Assembly: GCA_019751945.1 (NCBI GenBank)
Contig: JAIEMT010000002.1
Span: 1-49,077 of the forward strand
DNA length: 49,077 nt
Source: a bacterium
Lineage (GTDB): Bacteria; Bdellovibrionota; UBA1018
Direction of reading: 5' to 3'
How positions within the stretch are numbered: the stretch's first letter is position 1; each line of letters begins with the position of its first letter. The notes under the pieces are model-generated. The model ran no database searches and was not told the origin of the DNA. It saw nothing but the letters and a program-made list of their open reading frames with translations. Both the position numbers and the translations under genes were made by a program. Shown one piece after another: positions 1 to 9,651 of the stretch.

Positions 1-320
1 ATTTAAAATCCTGTTATTCGCGTTTATTTCCGTTTCTTCGAACGAATAGAACTAATTTTGATTTCAAAAAATAAATCAGGACTTCTTTCACTAGCCTGCA
101 ACTGCATTCGCCAAAAAACCTTGTGTTACAGAGTACGCATGAAAACTTTGCATGAAAGAGCTGTGGCGACCAGATAGGCCCTTAGATAGAACAGATACCA
201 AAGTAGCAAGTTCTCGGTTTTCGCTACCGCCTGGGCAATCCTGTGGCCGTTTTTGAAGTGGCAGCTAATTTTTTGCATGCTAGAGCCCCGTTAACTAACC
301 GCATTAACCCAGGAGTACCT
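1..320. other. Left-edge non-coding region
   Basis: No convincing gene is seen. The first 130 bases are AT-rich. An in-frame GTG at 243 would extend the first gene upstream, but it has no ribosome binding site and would bury the signal peptide, so this stretch is best read as the upstream region of the gene at 321. A short stem (GTAGC ... GCTAC) lies near 203-227. I could not match it to a known riboswitch. Confidence 0.4.
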
Positions 321-743
321 ATGCATTTGAATTTAAAATTTGTCATCGCAGGCTTGGCGTCACTTTCGCTTTCTCTCCCGGTATTCGCTGCCGACGGCGA
401 CCGAGGCGGGAGCCCCGGTGGAGACAACAGCATCGGATCTGCCACTCCGGGAACGGGCTTCTATCGGTGCTCGGCCAACGGTGGATGCGCATGGAATCAA
501 GTAGATCCTCCCACTCCTTATGGATACGTCGATCAGAACGAATCCACATTTTTAGAACAAGAAAATCAGAACCTCACCGAATCCTCTCTCCAAAACGCTG
601 GCTATAGTCCGGAAGAGATTTCAGAAATCTTGGCGGGGAAGGATCAGTATCTCGCTCAACCCGCTGGCAAAAAGGATGATTCGAAACTGCCCGTCGCTTG
701 GCAGTACTGGCGAGCATCCCTCATGGGACTCCAAAAACGCTAG
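321..743 (+). CDS. Small secreted protein of unknown function
   Basis: This encodes 140 residues. The start is set by AGGAG at 311-315, five bases before the ATG. Residues 1-23 form a clear signal peptide (basic start, hydrophobic core, cleavage near VFA-AD), so the product is probably periplasmic or secreted. The mature part begins with a Gly/Ser/Asp-rich linker, has two nearby cysteines that could pair (YRCSANGGC), and continues as a polar region rich in Glu, Asn and Gln. No family is recognised. Its stop codon directly abuts the ATG of the next gene, which implies one transcript and translational coupling, so the two secreted products may work together. Function is unknown. Confidence 0.75.
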   Translation: MHLNLKFVIAGLASLSLSLPVFAADGDRGGSPGGDNSIGSATPGTGFYRCSANGGCAWNQVDPPTPYGYVDQNESTFLEQENQNLTESSLQNAGYSPEEISEILAGKDQYLAQPAGKKDDSKLPVAWQYWRASLMGLQKR

Positions 744-1679
744 ATGCGCCTTCTCGCGGCTCTCTTTTTTGGACTTGGAATTTTTAATTCGACGGAGGGT
801 CTTGCCGCCACCTCGATTTGCATCGTCAATTTCGACCACAATCTCTTCGTCTCTGAAGCAGTCCATCGGATCTTTGATGAAATGGACAACGCGGAAATCT
901 TTGACGAGGCTACCCCGGCAGATCTGAAGCACTGCTTTCTCTCCCAATCCGAAGAAGTCATTCTCCTCGCCCACTCCTTTCAAGTGGGAAAGTCCACCCT
1001 CCTCCAGTATGAGGAAAAAAATCCAACGACTGGGAAGAGAACTCCCACGACGGTTCACCCTCATTTTTTTGAGCGTCTCTCGAGTGACCTTCGTAAAACC
1101 GGCGCAACTCCTCCCAAAGTATTCCGGCTCGTCGCCTGCGATATTGATCGACTCTTGATGACCTATTCGGGCCTGAAAAGCATCATTGAAGAAAACGATA
1201 TCTACTTGGATCGCCCACCCCAACTCCATCTAGGCCCACGGAACTTGAGCACACTCGACCTTTTCTGGCTGGACGAAAGTCGGCAAGGCCGAAAACTTGC
1301 CGAGGCTGATGAAGTGAGCTTCGTAGTCCCCACCTTTTCCCTCCTGGCATTTGCCGGAGGCACCCGAAAAATATTCGGAGGCCAGTTCTTAATCACCTAC
1401 ACCAGTCTCAATCTGGGGCTTGGGCATTTTTGGCTGCCCTTTACTGTGAAAAGTTCGACGTTTAAAGATTTGGAAATTGGGGAGTCCCGTCGACTGGGGG
1501 AATTTCAACCAGAAATCACCTTTGGTGTGCTCGACCGTTTCACGAGTAGGCCTTACGGACCTGAGATGGACCCCATCACGAAAGGTTTGACCGTGGCATC
1601 CCGCGAGCTCCGAGACTGGAGCAACCTGGGCCTCCGCATCGGTGCGCTTTCCCAGATTCGAATCACCCGATTGCGCTGA
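744..1679 (+). CDS. Secreted protein with a possible clan CD-like (caspase fold) His/Cys pair
   Basis: This encodes 311 residues starting immediately after the upstream TAG with no separate ribosome binding site, so it is probably translated by coupling. Residues 1-21 look like a signal peptide ending in LAA. I do not recognise the family. Two segments stand out: a run of hydrophobic residues ending in Ala-His-Ser (EEVILLAHS, His77) and, 55 residues later, another ending in Ala-Cys-Asp (VFRLVACD, Cys132). This order and spacing resembles the His and Cys strands of clan CD cysteine peptidases (caspases, gingipains, C80), although the usual Gly after His is Ser here. The rest has no visible membrane segment or repeat. 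The peptidase idea is inference only. Confidence 0.65.
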   Translation: MRLLAALFFGLGIFNSTEGLAATSICIVNFDHNLFVSEAVHRIFDEMDNAEIFDEATPADLKHCFLSQSEEVILLAHSFQVGKSTLLQYEEKNPTTGKRTPTTVHPHFFERLSSDLRKTGATPPKVFRLVACDIDRLLMTYSGLKSIIEENDIYLDRPPQLHLGPRNLSTLDLFWLDESRQGRKLAEADEVSFVVPTFSLLAFAGGTRKIFGGQFLITYTSLNLGLGHFWLPFTVKSSTFKDLEIGESRRLGEFQPEITFGVLDRFTSRPYGPEMDPITKGLTVASRELRDWSNLGLRIGALSQIRITRLR

Positions 1680-1687
1680 ATAGAAAT

Positions 1688-2599
1688 CTAGCTTTTAGCC
1701 AGTCCGCGGACTTCACCCGCTAGGTGAACCAGATAAGTGCGAAGCCAAGGGTAACTCTTGGTGAAGTACTCAAAGCTCGCCTCATTATAATGAATGAGCG
1801 TCGTGGTTCCGCGTTCGGTGAGGTAGAAATTCTGGGGTAAGTTCGCATCGCCTTCGGTGTCTTGAATAGACGCCATGACTAAGGCCAGTAATAACATCCA
1901 ATTCCTGGCGTAAGCCAATCGAGGTGCCGCAGCGCCAGCCGCGCTGCTTGCTGCTCTTGCACTGAGAGCCCAACGGGCACCCTCCACAGCCAGAACTCCA
2001 GCACTAGCCCCGATCACCACGCGCTTTCGGTTCTCTGCTGAAAGAGAGGTCCACTCCCGAACGAGAAAGTTCCGGGCGTCTTCGACCTGCGCATCTGTGG
2101 GAGCAGCGACCGAGCTCGGACTTTTCTGGGCCACAGTCTCTTCTTGCCCCATGCGTTTGCAATAGGCTTGGGTGTCCATCAAGCTGATCTGGGAAATTTT
2201 TCCTTTATAGAGACGCGTTCCCATTTGATCCGGATGAGCGATGAGAAATCCCACGCCTCCAGAGAGCTCTGTAAAGTAGAGGGTCCCGCCCATCGGAGAC
2301 GGAAAATCCGGAATCGGAGCCGTACCAATAATCTTCCAACGCCCCTTCCAGGTGGGAAGCGAACTACCTGAAACCAAGGTGAGGTCGGCTTCAAAAGGGA
2401 ATTCACCTAGAACGTTGGCCAAGGTGCCTTGAACAGTGCGTCCCTCCGTGGAAACAATTCCAGTGGCCTGGGTAAAATCCTGGGAGGCAGTAGTTACTAA
2501 TTTGGGGCATTGGTAGATCGCGGCCTGAGCCAGAGAAGCGCTTGTAGCGCTGAAAAATAGGGTGGGAATTAAAAACCAGCGGTAAAAAACTGCGTTCAC
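1688..2599 (-). CDS. Exported protein of unknown function
   Basis: This encodes about 303 residues. I place the start at the GTG at 2599 because GGAAGGA lies six bases upstream; a TTG five codons earlier lacks a site. The N-terminus is a signal peptide (VFYRWFLIPTLFFSATSASLAQA). The mature N-terminal half is beta-rich with two cysteines (IYQCPK and AYCKRM). The C-terminal half has an Ala-rich hydrophobic helix and a second hydrophobic stretch (NWMLLLALVMAS), so the protein may be anchored by its C-terminal part. It converges on the preceding gene with only eight bases between the stops. No family is recognised. Confidence 0.7.
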   Translation of the reverse strand: MNAVFYRWFLIPTLFFSATSASLAQAAIYQCPKLVTTASQDFTQATGIVSTEGRTVQGTLANVLGEFPFEADLTLVSGSSLPTWKGRWKIIGTAPIPDFPSPMGGTLYFTELSGGVGFLIAHPDQMGTRLYKGKISQISLMDTQAYCKRMGQEETVAQKSPSSVAAPTDAQVEDARNFLVREWTSLSAENRKRVVIGASAGVLAVEGARWALSARAASSAAGAAAPRLAYARNWMLLLALVMASIQDTEGDANLPQNFYLTERGTTTLIHYNEASFEYFTKSYPWLRTYLVHLAGEVRGLAKS

Positions 2600-3122
2600 T
2601 TCACTTCCTTCCAAACTCGTAAAATAAACCCTTAAACAAACAAACGATAATAGCGCGGATCTATATCACAGAGAGAGGGAAAGAAAAGAGTTTCTACGAC
2701 CTCTACTGCCCCAGCGGAGATTGGATCGCGAAGATGTCCGCGTATCCTGTGGGTGCACTCGTATTGAAATTGCTTACCCACATCACCGCGGACCCAGCGG
2801 GGAGCGCCGAATTCACGGAGTAGCTCACCACTCCGCCTCCGCCATTCGAAGGTAAATTCAGAGGAATTACGCAGCAGAGTGTCGGGATTGACCAACCGAT
2901 CCTGAGAGGATTTTCTACTTTTCTTCGAGGGGCTGGCGGGGTCTAAGAATTTTTATAGTCAGGTCCTCACTTGGAAACGAAGTACAGATTCTTGCATAAC
3001 CGCACAGTTAAGAACAAAGACGAACCACAAAAAATTGAGTTTCAGATTTCTCTAGTCTAATGGGCGCCTCAGGCGGTTCTTGAAAAGGTAGTTTGTAAAA
3101 TAAAGCAATAGAGGAGCATTCT
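2600..3122. other. 520-base intergenic region with one doubtful reading frame
   Basis: This stretch separates a leftward from a rightward gene and should hold both promoters. A minus-strand frame at 2632-2895 (TTG start, 87 residues, Arg-rich, no signal peptide, no ribosome binding site) is open. It stays open upstream of its nominal start and resembles nothing I know, so I do not call it a gene. It could be a decayed coding remnant. The part nearest 3123 carries the ribosome binding site GAGGAG at 3111-3116. Confidence 0.35.
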
Positions 3123-3512
3123 ATGAAAAAACTGATTTATAGCATCTTAACAGTAGCCGTTTTTACGACATTGGGGCTGAACCAGGCCCAAGCTTGTACA
3201 GTGGGGCCAATTGATCCGGTCGAAGAAAAAAATGATTTAGCCACCCACGCACTTACTGAACTCAAGGTCAGTATTGAAGATTTGACCTCAGTCGCCCTTT
3301 GGAAGGATCACTATCGTGCAAATTATATTCATACCCGGATGTGCCCCGCAGGCTTCAAAAGCGAAGCTACGTTTATCATCTCCTTTTCTTCGGGCGACCC
3401 ACTCTCAAAAGGATGTACGGCTATTGTAAAAGTATCGAAGGAATGGATTTATAAAAATGGCCAGCCCAAATACGCCTACGACTCTATTCAAAAAACTGCC
3501 TGTCTAGAGTAG
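3123..3512 (+). CDS. Small secreted protein of unknown function
   Basis: This encodes 129 residues with GAGGAG at 3111-3116, six bases before the ATG. Residues 1-24 are a typical signal peptide (MKKLIYSILTVAVF, cleavage near AQA-C). The cysteine right after AQA could alternatively suggest a lipoprotein, but the preceding residues (QAQA) are not a good lipobox. The mature protein is about 105 residues with four cysteines (TVGPI region, RMCPAG, KGCTAI, KTACLE), which suggests two disulfides. It converges on spoVR; the two stops are about one base apart within a short inverted repeat (GTCTA, 3502-3506, and TAGAC, 3510-3514). Function is unknown. Confidence 0.75.
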   Translation: MKKLIYSILTVAVFTTLGLNQAQACTVGPIDPVEEKNDLATHALTELKVSIEDLTSVALWKDHYRANYIHTRMCPAGFKSEATFIISFSSGDPLSKGCTAIVKVSKEWIYKNGQPKYAYDSIQKTACLE

Positions 3513-3513
3513 A

Positions 3514-5007
3514 CTAGACGAACTTTTCAACAAACTCGCCGTTGGCGTATGAGAAAAGTTTCTTCTGGCCGTCGACTTCGGTTTCGACGTTCACCGGGCG
3601 TTGCCAGATTTCCCAGAGCGAGCGCATGGTTTCTTTGGACCAGCGCACGTCGAGGTCTAGCCCCTGGTGCTTGTGGAGGAGCAGGAGCTCCCCTTTATTC
3701 TGAAAGTTGCCGTCGGTGACGTAGATGTAAGGCTGTCCTCGGTTGGTGAGCTGGAAGAGCAGCTTCTCTTTCACCTTTTTGAAATCCCGCTCGGCGATTT
3801 CATACTGATTGGTCCGGCGGTTGAAATTATAGGTATAGAGCTTCTGGCGCTCCACAAAATCTTCGGTGAGGTACTCGTCCAGAAAAGTGACGTCATTACA
3901 AACACGACGGACTTCAAAGATCTTCTGGCGGCCTAGGCCCGCTTTTTTGTCCCACTTGGCCTTGAGAACCATGTCGTCGCACTCGTCCCAATCCTTGCCG
4001 AAGCGGCCCTTGTCCCAGCGGTCCTCGATGTCACGGAGCAGCTCGATCCCCACCTTATAAGGGTTCACTCGGCCAGGCTGGGTGGCCATGGTGCCGGCAT
4101 GTTGGTCGGCATAGTCAATCAGCTCCGAGTCCTTCAGTGCCCGATGGGTCATGATTTTCGAGTGCCAGTAAGAAGCCCAGCCTTCGTTTAAGATCTTCGT
4201 CTGCCACTGAGGCGCAAAATAGTAGGCTTCGTCGCGAACAATGGCCAAAACCTCGTGCTGCCACTGCTCGAGGGGGGCATAGTTCAGCAAGAAAGCCAGA
4301 ATGTCCTTCTGGGGTTCTGCTGGAATCTTCTTCGCCTTTTTGGAGTCTTCTTCCATGCGCTTGCGCTGCTCGGCCAGGAACTCCGGAGGGTTAATGAACG
4401 ACTCCATATAAGGTTGGAAAACCTTGAGACGCCCTGGTTCTTGAGGCTGCTTAGCCTCGTCCTCACCACCTGGACGCTTCTTCTGAGGCACGAACGGAAG
4501 GTAGGGATCAATTAAATCTTCAATCGCCAAGCAACGATCGATAAAATCTTCGACCTTGTCCTGGCCGTGCTGATCCATGAACTCCCGGATCTTCACCGCA
4601 TGGTTGGCCATCGAATCGAGCATCTTGCGATTGGTTTTCGAGAACCAGTGATTGTTTTTGAAAAAATCGACGTGGCCGTACACATGGGCCATCACGGTCT
4701 TCTGATCCACCAGGCTATTGGACTTCATTAAGTAGGCGTAAGAGGGATCGGTGTTAATCACCATCTCGTAAATCTTCTGAAGGCCCCAGGTGTAGCCCTT
4801 GGACAGCTGGTCGTAGTCCATGCCAAAGCGCCAGTGGGGATATCGAACCGGAAAGCCCCCTAAGGCGGCCAGGGAGTTGATCTGATCGTGGTCGACCATT
4901 TCGAAAATCGTTTCAAAGCAGTCGAGACCGAATTCTTTGGCGTAGCCTTGGATCTCATCGCGAATTTTGGCGAGTTCTAAAGGCAGTTCGCTGTCACCGT
5001 AGCGCAC
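3514..5007 (-). CDS. spoVR: SpoVR family protein
   Basis: This encodes 497 residues, matching the usual length of the SpoVR/YcgB family, named for a Bacillus spore-cortex gene but widespread in non-sporulating bacteria. Diagnostic stretches include [21 protein letters not shown] and [15 protein letters not shown] near the N-terminus, the [15 protein letters not shown] segment, and [13 protein letters not shown] in the middle. The family's biochemical role is unsettled; these proteins are linked to stress and stationary phase and found with PrkA and YeaH. The start is a GTG that overlaps the yeaH stop by one base (TAGTG), preceded by GGGAGGGG, so it is the coupled last gene of the prkA-yeaH-spoVR operon. 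Confidence 0.95.
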   Translation of the reverse strand: MRYGDSELPLELAKIRDEIQGYAKEFGLDCFETIFEMVDHDQINSLAALGGFPVRYPHWRFGMDYDQLSKGYTWGLQKIYEMVINTDPSYAYLMKSNSLVDQKTVMAHVYGHVDFFKNNHWFSKTNRKMLDSMANHAVKIREFMDQHGQDKVEDFIDRCLAIEDLIDPYLPFVPQKKRPGGEDEAKQPQEPGRLKVFQPYMESFINPPEFLAEQRKRMEEDSKKAKKIPAEPQKDILAFLLNYAPLEQWQHEVLAIVRDEAYYFAPQWQTKILNEGWASYWHSKIMTHRALKDSELIDYADQHAGTMATQPGRVNPYKVGIELLRDIEDRWDKGRFGKDWDECDDMVLKAKWDKKAGLGRQKIFEVRRVCNDVTFLDEYLTEDFVERQKLYTYNFNRRTNQYEIAERDFKKVKEKLLFQLTNRGQPYIYVTDGNFQNKGELLLLHKHQGLDLDVRWSKETMRSLWEIWQRPVNVETEVDGQKKLFSYANGEFVEKFV

Positions 5008-6116
5008 TATTTGCCCCTCCCGAGGAAGTCTTTAATCGACGCCAGAATGCCCTCTTTGTTTTCCACCTTCGATAGAATGACCGACTCGTGCTCGTTTCCA
5101 AAGTGTTCTTTTAGATCTTTATAGAATTGGCCGGACCCATAGCGAGACTCGACCTGGCCGTAGCAAAACACATTACACATGGGCAGAAGGCTCTTTTCCA
5201 TGATCTCTAAACAGAGCCGCGTGTCTTCCCCCGACCAGTTGTCACCGTCTGAAAAGTGGAACGGATAGATGTTCCAATCGGATGGAGCATAGTCGGTTTC
5301 AATGATCTTTTGGCAAAGGCGATAGGCCGAACTAATCAAGGTTCCGCCCGATTCACGGGTCTTAAAGAAGGTGTCTTCATCCACCTCACGGGCCGTAGCG
5401 TCGTGAATCAGGTAGCGGGTTTCAATATCCTTATACTGAGAGCGCAGCCAGGTATCGATCCAGAAGGCCTCGGTTCGGACAATGTCCTTCTGCTCGTCGC
5501 CCATCGAACCCGACACGTCCATCATATAGATGATGACGGCATTGTTCTCATGGCGGACGTCCGTCTTCCAAGAGCGGTAGCGGAAGTCCTTCTTAATCGG
5601 GATCACCACCGGATTTTCAGGATTGTAGATCCCTGAAGCAATCTGGCGGCGCAAAGTTTCACGGAAAGTGCGTTTGAAGTGTCGAAGGGAATTCGGGCCC
5701 TGGTTGGCAATCCCGGTGTACCGCTCGGTCTTGGACTTTAAGGTCTTATGACCGCGGGGTTCAATCTTGGGCAGCTCGAGTTGCTCTCCCAAAATCTCAG
5801 CCAGCTCTTGCAACGTGAAATCCACATCGAGCGTATGCTCACCGGGTTTGTTGCCGACCTGGCCTTCCGATTCGCCCTGATCCTGCTTCCCTACCGGGTC
5901 GCCGGGCTTGCCGTCGCCTTGTCCAACACCGCCTTGTTCCTTTTCTCCAAATCGGAAGTGAGGGATCTCAATCTGCGGAAGTGGAATCGTCACCATGTCC
6001 TTACCCTTCCGGCCAATCATCTCGCCGTGGGTGACGTACTTCTTGAGATCTTGCTTGATCTTGCCCTTCACAATCGATCGGAAGCGGGCATGATCGCGCT
6101 TGATGTTATAAATCAT
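5007..6116 (-). CDS. yeaH: YeaH/UPF0229 (DUF444) family protein with VWA-like domain
   Basis: This encodes 369 residues of the DUF444 family that travels with PrkA and SpoVR. The N-terminal half carries a Gly/Gln-rich low-complexity linker (about residues 58-95). The C-terminal half has a von Willebrand A-like fold with an intact metal-site motif, [12 protein letters not shown], with Asp200 and the DxSxS serines. Family knowledge ties it to a nutrient-stress signalling module with the kinase PrkA. The ATG overlaps the prkA stop by one base (TGATG), and its own stop overlaps the spoVR start by one base, so the three proteins are made in a coupled way and probably in fixed proportion. Confidence 0.93.
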   Translation of the reverse strand: MIYNIKRDHARFRSIVKGKIKQDLKKYVTHGEMIGRKGKDMVTIPLPQIEIPHFRFGEKEQGGVGQGDGKPGDPVGKQDQGESEGQVGNKPGEHTLDVDFTLQELAEILGEQLELPKIEPRGHKTLKSKTERYTGIANQGPNSLRHFKRTFRETLRRQIASGIYNPENPVVIPIKKDFRYRSWKTDVRHENNAVIIYMMDVSGSMGDEQKDIVRTEAFWIDTWLRSQYKDIETRYLIHDATAREVDEDTFFKTRESGGTLISSAYRLCQKIIETDYAPSDWNIYPFHFSDGDNWSGEDTRLCLEIMEKSLLPMCNVFCYGQVESRYGSGQFYKDLKEHFGNEHESVILSKVENKEGILASIKDFLGRGK

Positions 6117-8200
6117 CAGGTCTTCCTCTTCACATCTCCTCGGGCAAAGATGCTGGCCACGAAGCTCAGGACGTTAGTCGAACAGATCTCGCAATAGCCA
6201 TGATTCTTAATGAGTCGGGTCTTTACGACATCGATCTTCTCTTGCATCGAGCGATCGACGACGTTGGAAACCAGAGTCGTCAACTTGATGGTGTCCTTCT
6301 GATCTTCGAAGAGCTTGAGCTCCAACGCGCGTCGAAGACGTTCGTTGGTCTTGTAGTCAAAGGTGCGGCCAGCAATCGCTGCCACCCCGATGCTCTCCAT
6401 GATCTCGCGGCGGACGTCGTCCTTACGACTTTCAGCCACATCCATTTTTTCTTCGATCGAACGCATCAGTCTCTCATCGGGTTCCTCATCCTGACCGGTA
6501 TATCGGTTGCGAATTTTTTCGCGTTGAATGTAGGCCTTGATGTTGTCGATGTAGTTCGCGCAGAGTTTTACGATTGCGTCTTCATCCGCCGAAATCGCAC
6601 GCTGCACTTCGTTCTTCACGATGTCCTCGTACTCTTGAGTGACAACGGCCAGAAGCTCCCGGTACTCACGGCGCTTCTCTTCGCTGCCAATGAGTGCGTG
6701 GTGCTTCAATCCACCCTGAAGCTCATTCAGAACCATGAAGGGGTTCACGCAACCCACATCGCCACTCTTGTCATCGACCAGAGCATTCGAGATCTTGTCT
6801 TGAATGTAACGAGGGCTGATGCCTTCCAAACCTTCGCGAATGGCTTCCTTTCGAAGCTCTTTCACGTTGTCTTCAGTGTAGCCCGTCAGCGATTTTCCGT
6901 CGTAGAGCTTCAACTTCTGCATGAGCGAGAGGTTGGCCTTCTTCGGCTGCTCGAGACGAGTCAGGATTGCCCACATCGCGGCGACTTCTACCGTATGCGG
7001 AGCAATGTGCTTGCCTTTGATTTTGTTGGAGTTGAAGTCCTTTTCGTAAATCTTCACTTCTTCCTTCAACTTCGTGATGTAAGGAACGTCGATCTTCACC
7101 GTACGATCTCGAAGCGCTTCCATGAACTCGTTGTTCTGAAGCTTCTTGAACTCGGGTTCGTTGGTATGACCGATGATCACTTCATCGATGTCCGTCTGCG
7201 GGAATTTCTTCGGCTTGATCTTGTGTTCTTGAGAAGCGCCAAGCAAGTCGTACAAGAACGCGACGTCTAGCTTGAGAACTTCGATGAACTCGACCACACC
7301 GCGATTTGCGACGTTGAATTCGCCGTCGAAGTTAAACGCACGCGGATCAGAGTCTGAACCGTACTCCGCAATCTTCCGATAGTTGATATCGCCGGTGAGT
7401 TCTGTCGAGTCCTGGTTCTTTTCATCCTTCGGTTGGAACGTGCCGATACCCACGCGGTCTTTTTCAGACAGAATGAAGCGTTGAATCTGCACATGGTTCA
7501 TGACCTTCGCCCAGTCTCCCTGGTAGCGCTTCATGAACTCCCGTTGAACGTAACGGCAAGCCGGGCAGAGATCGCCCGTGATGTGAATCTTATAAGGGGT
7601 TTTATTCCCCTTATTCAATTCCTCTAAGAGTCTTGGACGGGCTTCTTCGGGCACGAGCTTGAGGGGATCTTCGTGCATCGGGCAAGCCATCTCCGTTTGT
7701 TTTCCTAAGATGTGATCGGTAGCGCCTTTTTCATCCACCCATTTGAAAGTGTAGAGGACACCTTCATCTTGTCGGGAGTAACGCTCAATTCCTTTTTTCA
7801 AAAGTCGAGCGATCGTGGACTTTGCAGAACCGACCGGACCGTGAAGCAATAACACGCGCTTCTCAGTACCGTAACCAAACGCTGCGGATTTAAAAAAGTG
7901 CACCAGCTTCATCAGCGGTACATCTAAGCCGTAAACAGCGTCTTTTCCGTGATCAATCGGATCTTCGAAAAATTTGTAGTGAACGATTTTCTTTTTGTAT
8001 TCGTCGTAACTCGTTGTGCCCCACGAAAGAATCATGTCGTACATTCTTTGGAAGGCATTGCGACAAACGGTGGGATTCTTTTTTACGATTTCTAGATAGT
8101 CAGAAAAAGATCCTTCCCAGTGATAATTCTTGAACTCCTTCATTGCGGTGGAGTCCGCAAGCATCTTGATCCAGTCACTTCCAGAAGTTGAATTGGCCAT
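6116..8200 (-). CDS. prkA: PrkA-type serine protein kinase / AAA+ protein
   Basis: This encodes 694 residues, somewhat longer than the roughly 640 residues usual for PrkA/YeaG. The N-terminal AAA+ module has a Walker A motif GPVGSAKST at residues 121-129. The C-terminal part is the PrkA kinase-like domain. Cysteine pairs (ACPMHED and DLCPACR) could bind a metal. PrkA proteins phosphorylate serine residues, and some act as ATP-dependent proteases; they respond to starvation and stress. The start is supported by GAGGGA a few bases upstream of the ATG. It is the first gene of the operon with yeaH and spoVR. The short region to the divergent pmbA-like gene carries an inverted repeat at 8250-8273 that may be an operator. 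Confidence 0.95.
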   Translation of the reverse strand: MANSTSGSDWIKMLADSTAMKEFKNYHWEGSFSDYLEIVKKNPTVCRNAFQRMYDMILSWGTTSYDEYKKKIVHYKFFEDPIDHGKDAVYGLDVPLMKLVHFFKSAAFGYGTEKRVLLLHGPVGSAKSTIARLLKKGIERYSRQDEGVLYTFKWVDEKGATDHILGKQTEMACPMHEDPLKLVPEEARPRLLEELNKGNKTPYKIHITGDLCPACRYVQREFMKRYQGDWAKVMNHVQIQRFILSEKDRVGIGTFQPKDEKNQDSTELTGDINYRKIAEYGSDSDPRAFNFDGEFNVANRGVVEFIEVLKLDVAFLYDLLGASQEHKIKPKKFPQTDIDEVIIGHTNEPEFKKLQNNEFMEALRDRTVKIDVPYITKLKEEVKIYEKDFNSNKIKGKHIAPHTVEVAAMWAILTRLEQPKKANLSLMQKLKLYDGKSLTGYTEDNVKELRKEAIREGLEGISPRYIQDKISNALVDDKSGDVGCVNPFMVLNELQGGLKHHALIGSEEKRREYRELLAVVTQEYEDIVKNEVQRAISADEDAIVKLCANYIDNIKAYIQREKIRNRYTGQDEEPDERLMRSIEEKMDVAESRKDDVRREIMESIGVAAIAGRTFDYKTNERLRRALELKLFEDQKDTIKLTTLVSNVVDRSMQEKIDVVKTRLIKNHGYCEICSTNVLSFVASIFARGDVKRKT

Positions 8201-8249
8201 CGGTTTTCCCTCGTTGGTTGGACGGCTACGATCCCTACCTTTATTTTAC

Positions 8250-8273
8250 CTTTACAGTGCCGCAGCTGTAAAG
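8250..8273. promoter_or_regulatory. Inverted repeat, candidate operator between prkA and the PmbA-like gene
   Basis: Perfect 8-base arms CTTTACAG and CTGTAAAG are separated by eight bases. It is the only strong symmetry in the 101-base divergent promoter region. No T-run follows, so a terminator is unlikely and a dimeric regulator site is more plausible. The regulator is unknown. Confidence 0.45.
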
Positions 8274-8301
8274 TTACTGTGACCACTAGGAAACGGGTCC
8301 A

Positions 8302-9651
8302 ATGCACTCCAATCTGAAAGGGCAGCCAGCCCTCCTCCATGCAGTCCGCAAACTCGAAAAGCTCAATCTGGATCAGTTTGAGGTCTATCTTCAACGGAAG
8401 AACTCCCTCAAAATAGAGTCAAAAAACCAACAGATAGACTCGTTGACCCGGGCTGAGGACGTGGGCCTCTCCATTCGGGTGATTCAGGATAAACGGAAGG
8501 GCTTTAGCTTCACGACTTCGCTTGAGAAGGCGGCCATCGAAAATGCGGTCGACTCGGCTGTCGAGGTCGCGCAGTACGTGCAACCGGACGAATTTAATGA
8601 GCTGTTTCAGTTGAGTTCGAGCGTCTATCCAGAAGTCGACTCTTTTGATGCAAAAGGGGTTGCAGTCCCTCTGGAACAGAAAATTGCTCTCGCTAAACAG
8701 CTCGAGACCGCCTGCAAGAGCGCGGACAAAAGAATTACGGGCGTCCGATCTGCTGCTTTGGGTGAAACTCTTTACGAAGTTCACATGCTGGACTCGGGCG
8801 GGGACTTGGTTCAGTACAAGACCACTCTTTTCACCGCTGGAATTACCTGCAAGGCGGAAGAAGGTGGCGACAGCCAAATGGGCGACGAGTTTGCCTTCTC
8901 CAATTACTTAGACAATCTTCAAATTGCACAGACTGGAAAATTGGCCGCTCAGTGGGCCACTGAACTTTTGGGAGCAAAGCCCGTGGCCACCATGCAATGC
9001 CCGGCGGTGTTTCGAAACAGTGTTGTGGCGGGGCTTTTGGATTTTCTCTCGTCGAGTTTTTCGGCTGAGAACATCGACAAGGGCCGCAGCATGCTGGCCA
9101 AGAAACAGGGTCAGCGAATTTTTTCAGAAAATATTACGATCGTGGATGACGGCCTTCTCCCTGGTGGAATTGCCACATCTCCATTCGACGCTGAGGGCGT
9201 ACCTTCTGCAAAGACAGTGCTCATTGAAAACGGGTTTTTGATGAACAGCCTGTACGACACTTACTACGCAAAAAAAATGGGAACAGAACCCACGGGCAAT
9301 AGTTCCCGCGGAATCAAAGCCCCACCATCCATTTCTACAACGAATATTTATCTCCAACAGGGCAGAAAAAACCCAGAGCAACTGCTCGAGGGGTTAAAAA
9401 AATCCATTTTGATCACCGATCTCATGGGAATTCACACCGCCAATCCAGTGACAGGGGATTTTTCTCTGGGAGCATCTGGTATACTCATTGAGAAAGGTAA
9501 ACCGGTTGGCCCCATTCGAGGTTTCGCAGTCGCGGGCAATGTCCTCGATTTGTTTTTGAATACTTCGGAAGTTGGAAACGATTTGAGATTTTTCGGCAAT
9601 GTGGGTGCCCCATCGATCCTCGTAGGAAAGATATCGGTTAGCGGCGCGTAA
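8302..9651 (+). CDS. TldD/PmbA (TldE) family protein
   Basis: This encodes 449 residues of the PmbA/TldD family of modulators of DNA gyrase and peptide-maturing metalloproteases. Family features include the N-terminal region around QQIDSLTRAEDVGLSIRV, the central VVAGLLDFLSSSFSAENIDKGRS segment, and the C-terminal ILITDLMGIHTANPVTGDFSLGASGI signature. No HExxxH zinc motif is visible, so it fits the non-catalytic partner PmbA/TldE rather than TldD, which is not in this window. Its stop overlaps the ATG of the PP2C gene by one base (TAATG), so the two are coupled. It is divergent from the prkA operon. Confidence 0.9.
   Translation: MHSNLKGQPALLHAVRKLEKLNLDQFEVYLQRKNSLKIESKNQQIDSLTRAEDVGLSIRVIQDKRKGFSFTTSLEKAAIENAVDSAVEVAQYVQPDEFNELFQLSSSVYPEVDSFDAKGVAVPLEQKIALAKQLETACKSADKRITGVRSAALGETLYEVHMLDSGGDLVQYKTTLFTAGITCKAEEGGDSQMGDEFAFSNYLDNLQIAQTGKLAAQWATELLGAKPVATMQCPAVFRNSVVAGLLDFLSSSFSAENIDKGRSMLAKKQGQRIFSENITIVDDGLLPGGIATSPFDAEGVPSAKTVLIENGFLMNSLYDTYYAKKMGTEPTGNSSRGIKAPPSISTTNIYLQQGRKNPEQLLEGLKKSILITDLMGIHTANPVTGDFSLGASGILIEKGKPVGPIRGFAVAGNVLDLFLNTSEVGNDLRFFGNVGAPSILVGKISVSGA

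Noticed and set aside
243..320. Extension of the first gene to a GTG at 243
   Set aside because: No ribosome binding site and it would bury the signal peptide; AGGAG before the ATG at 321 decides the start.
2632..2895. Minus-strand frame of 87 codons
   Set aside because: TTG start without a ribosome binding site, frame open beyond the start, Arg-rich product with no known motif; also tried as an HNH relic on both strands, without a convincing match.
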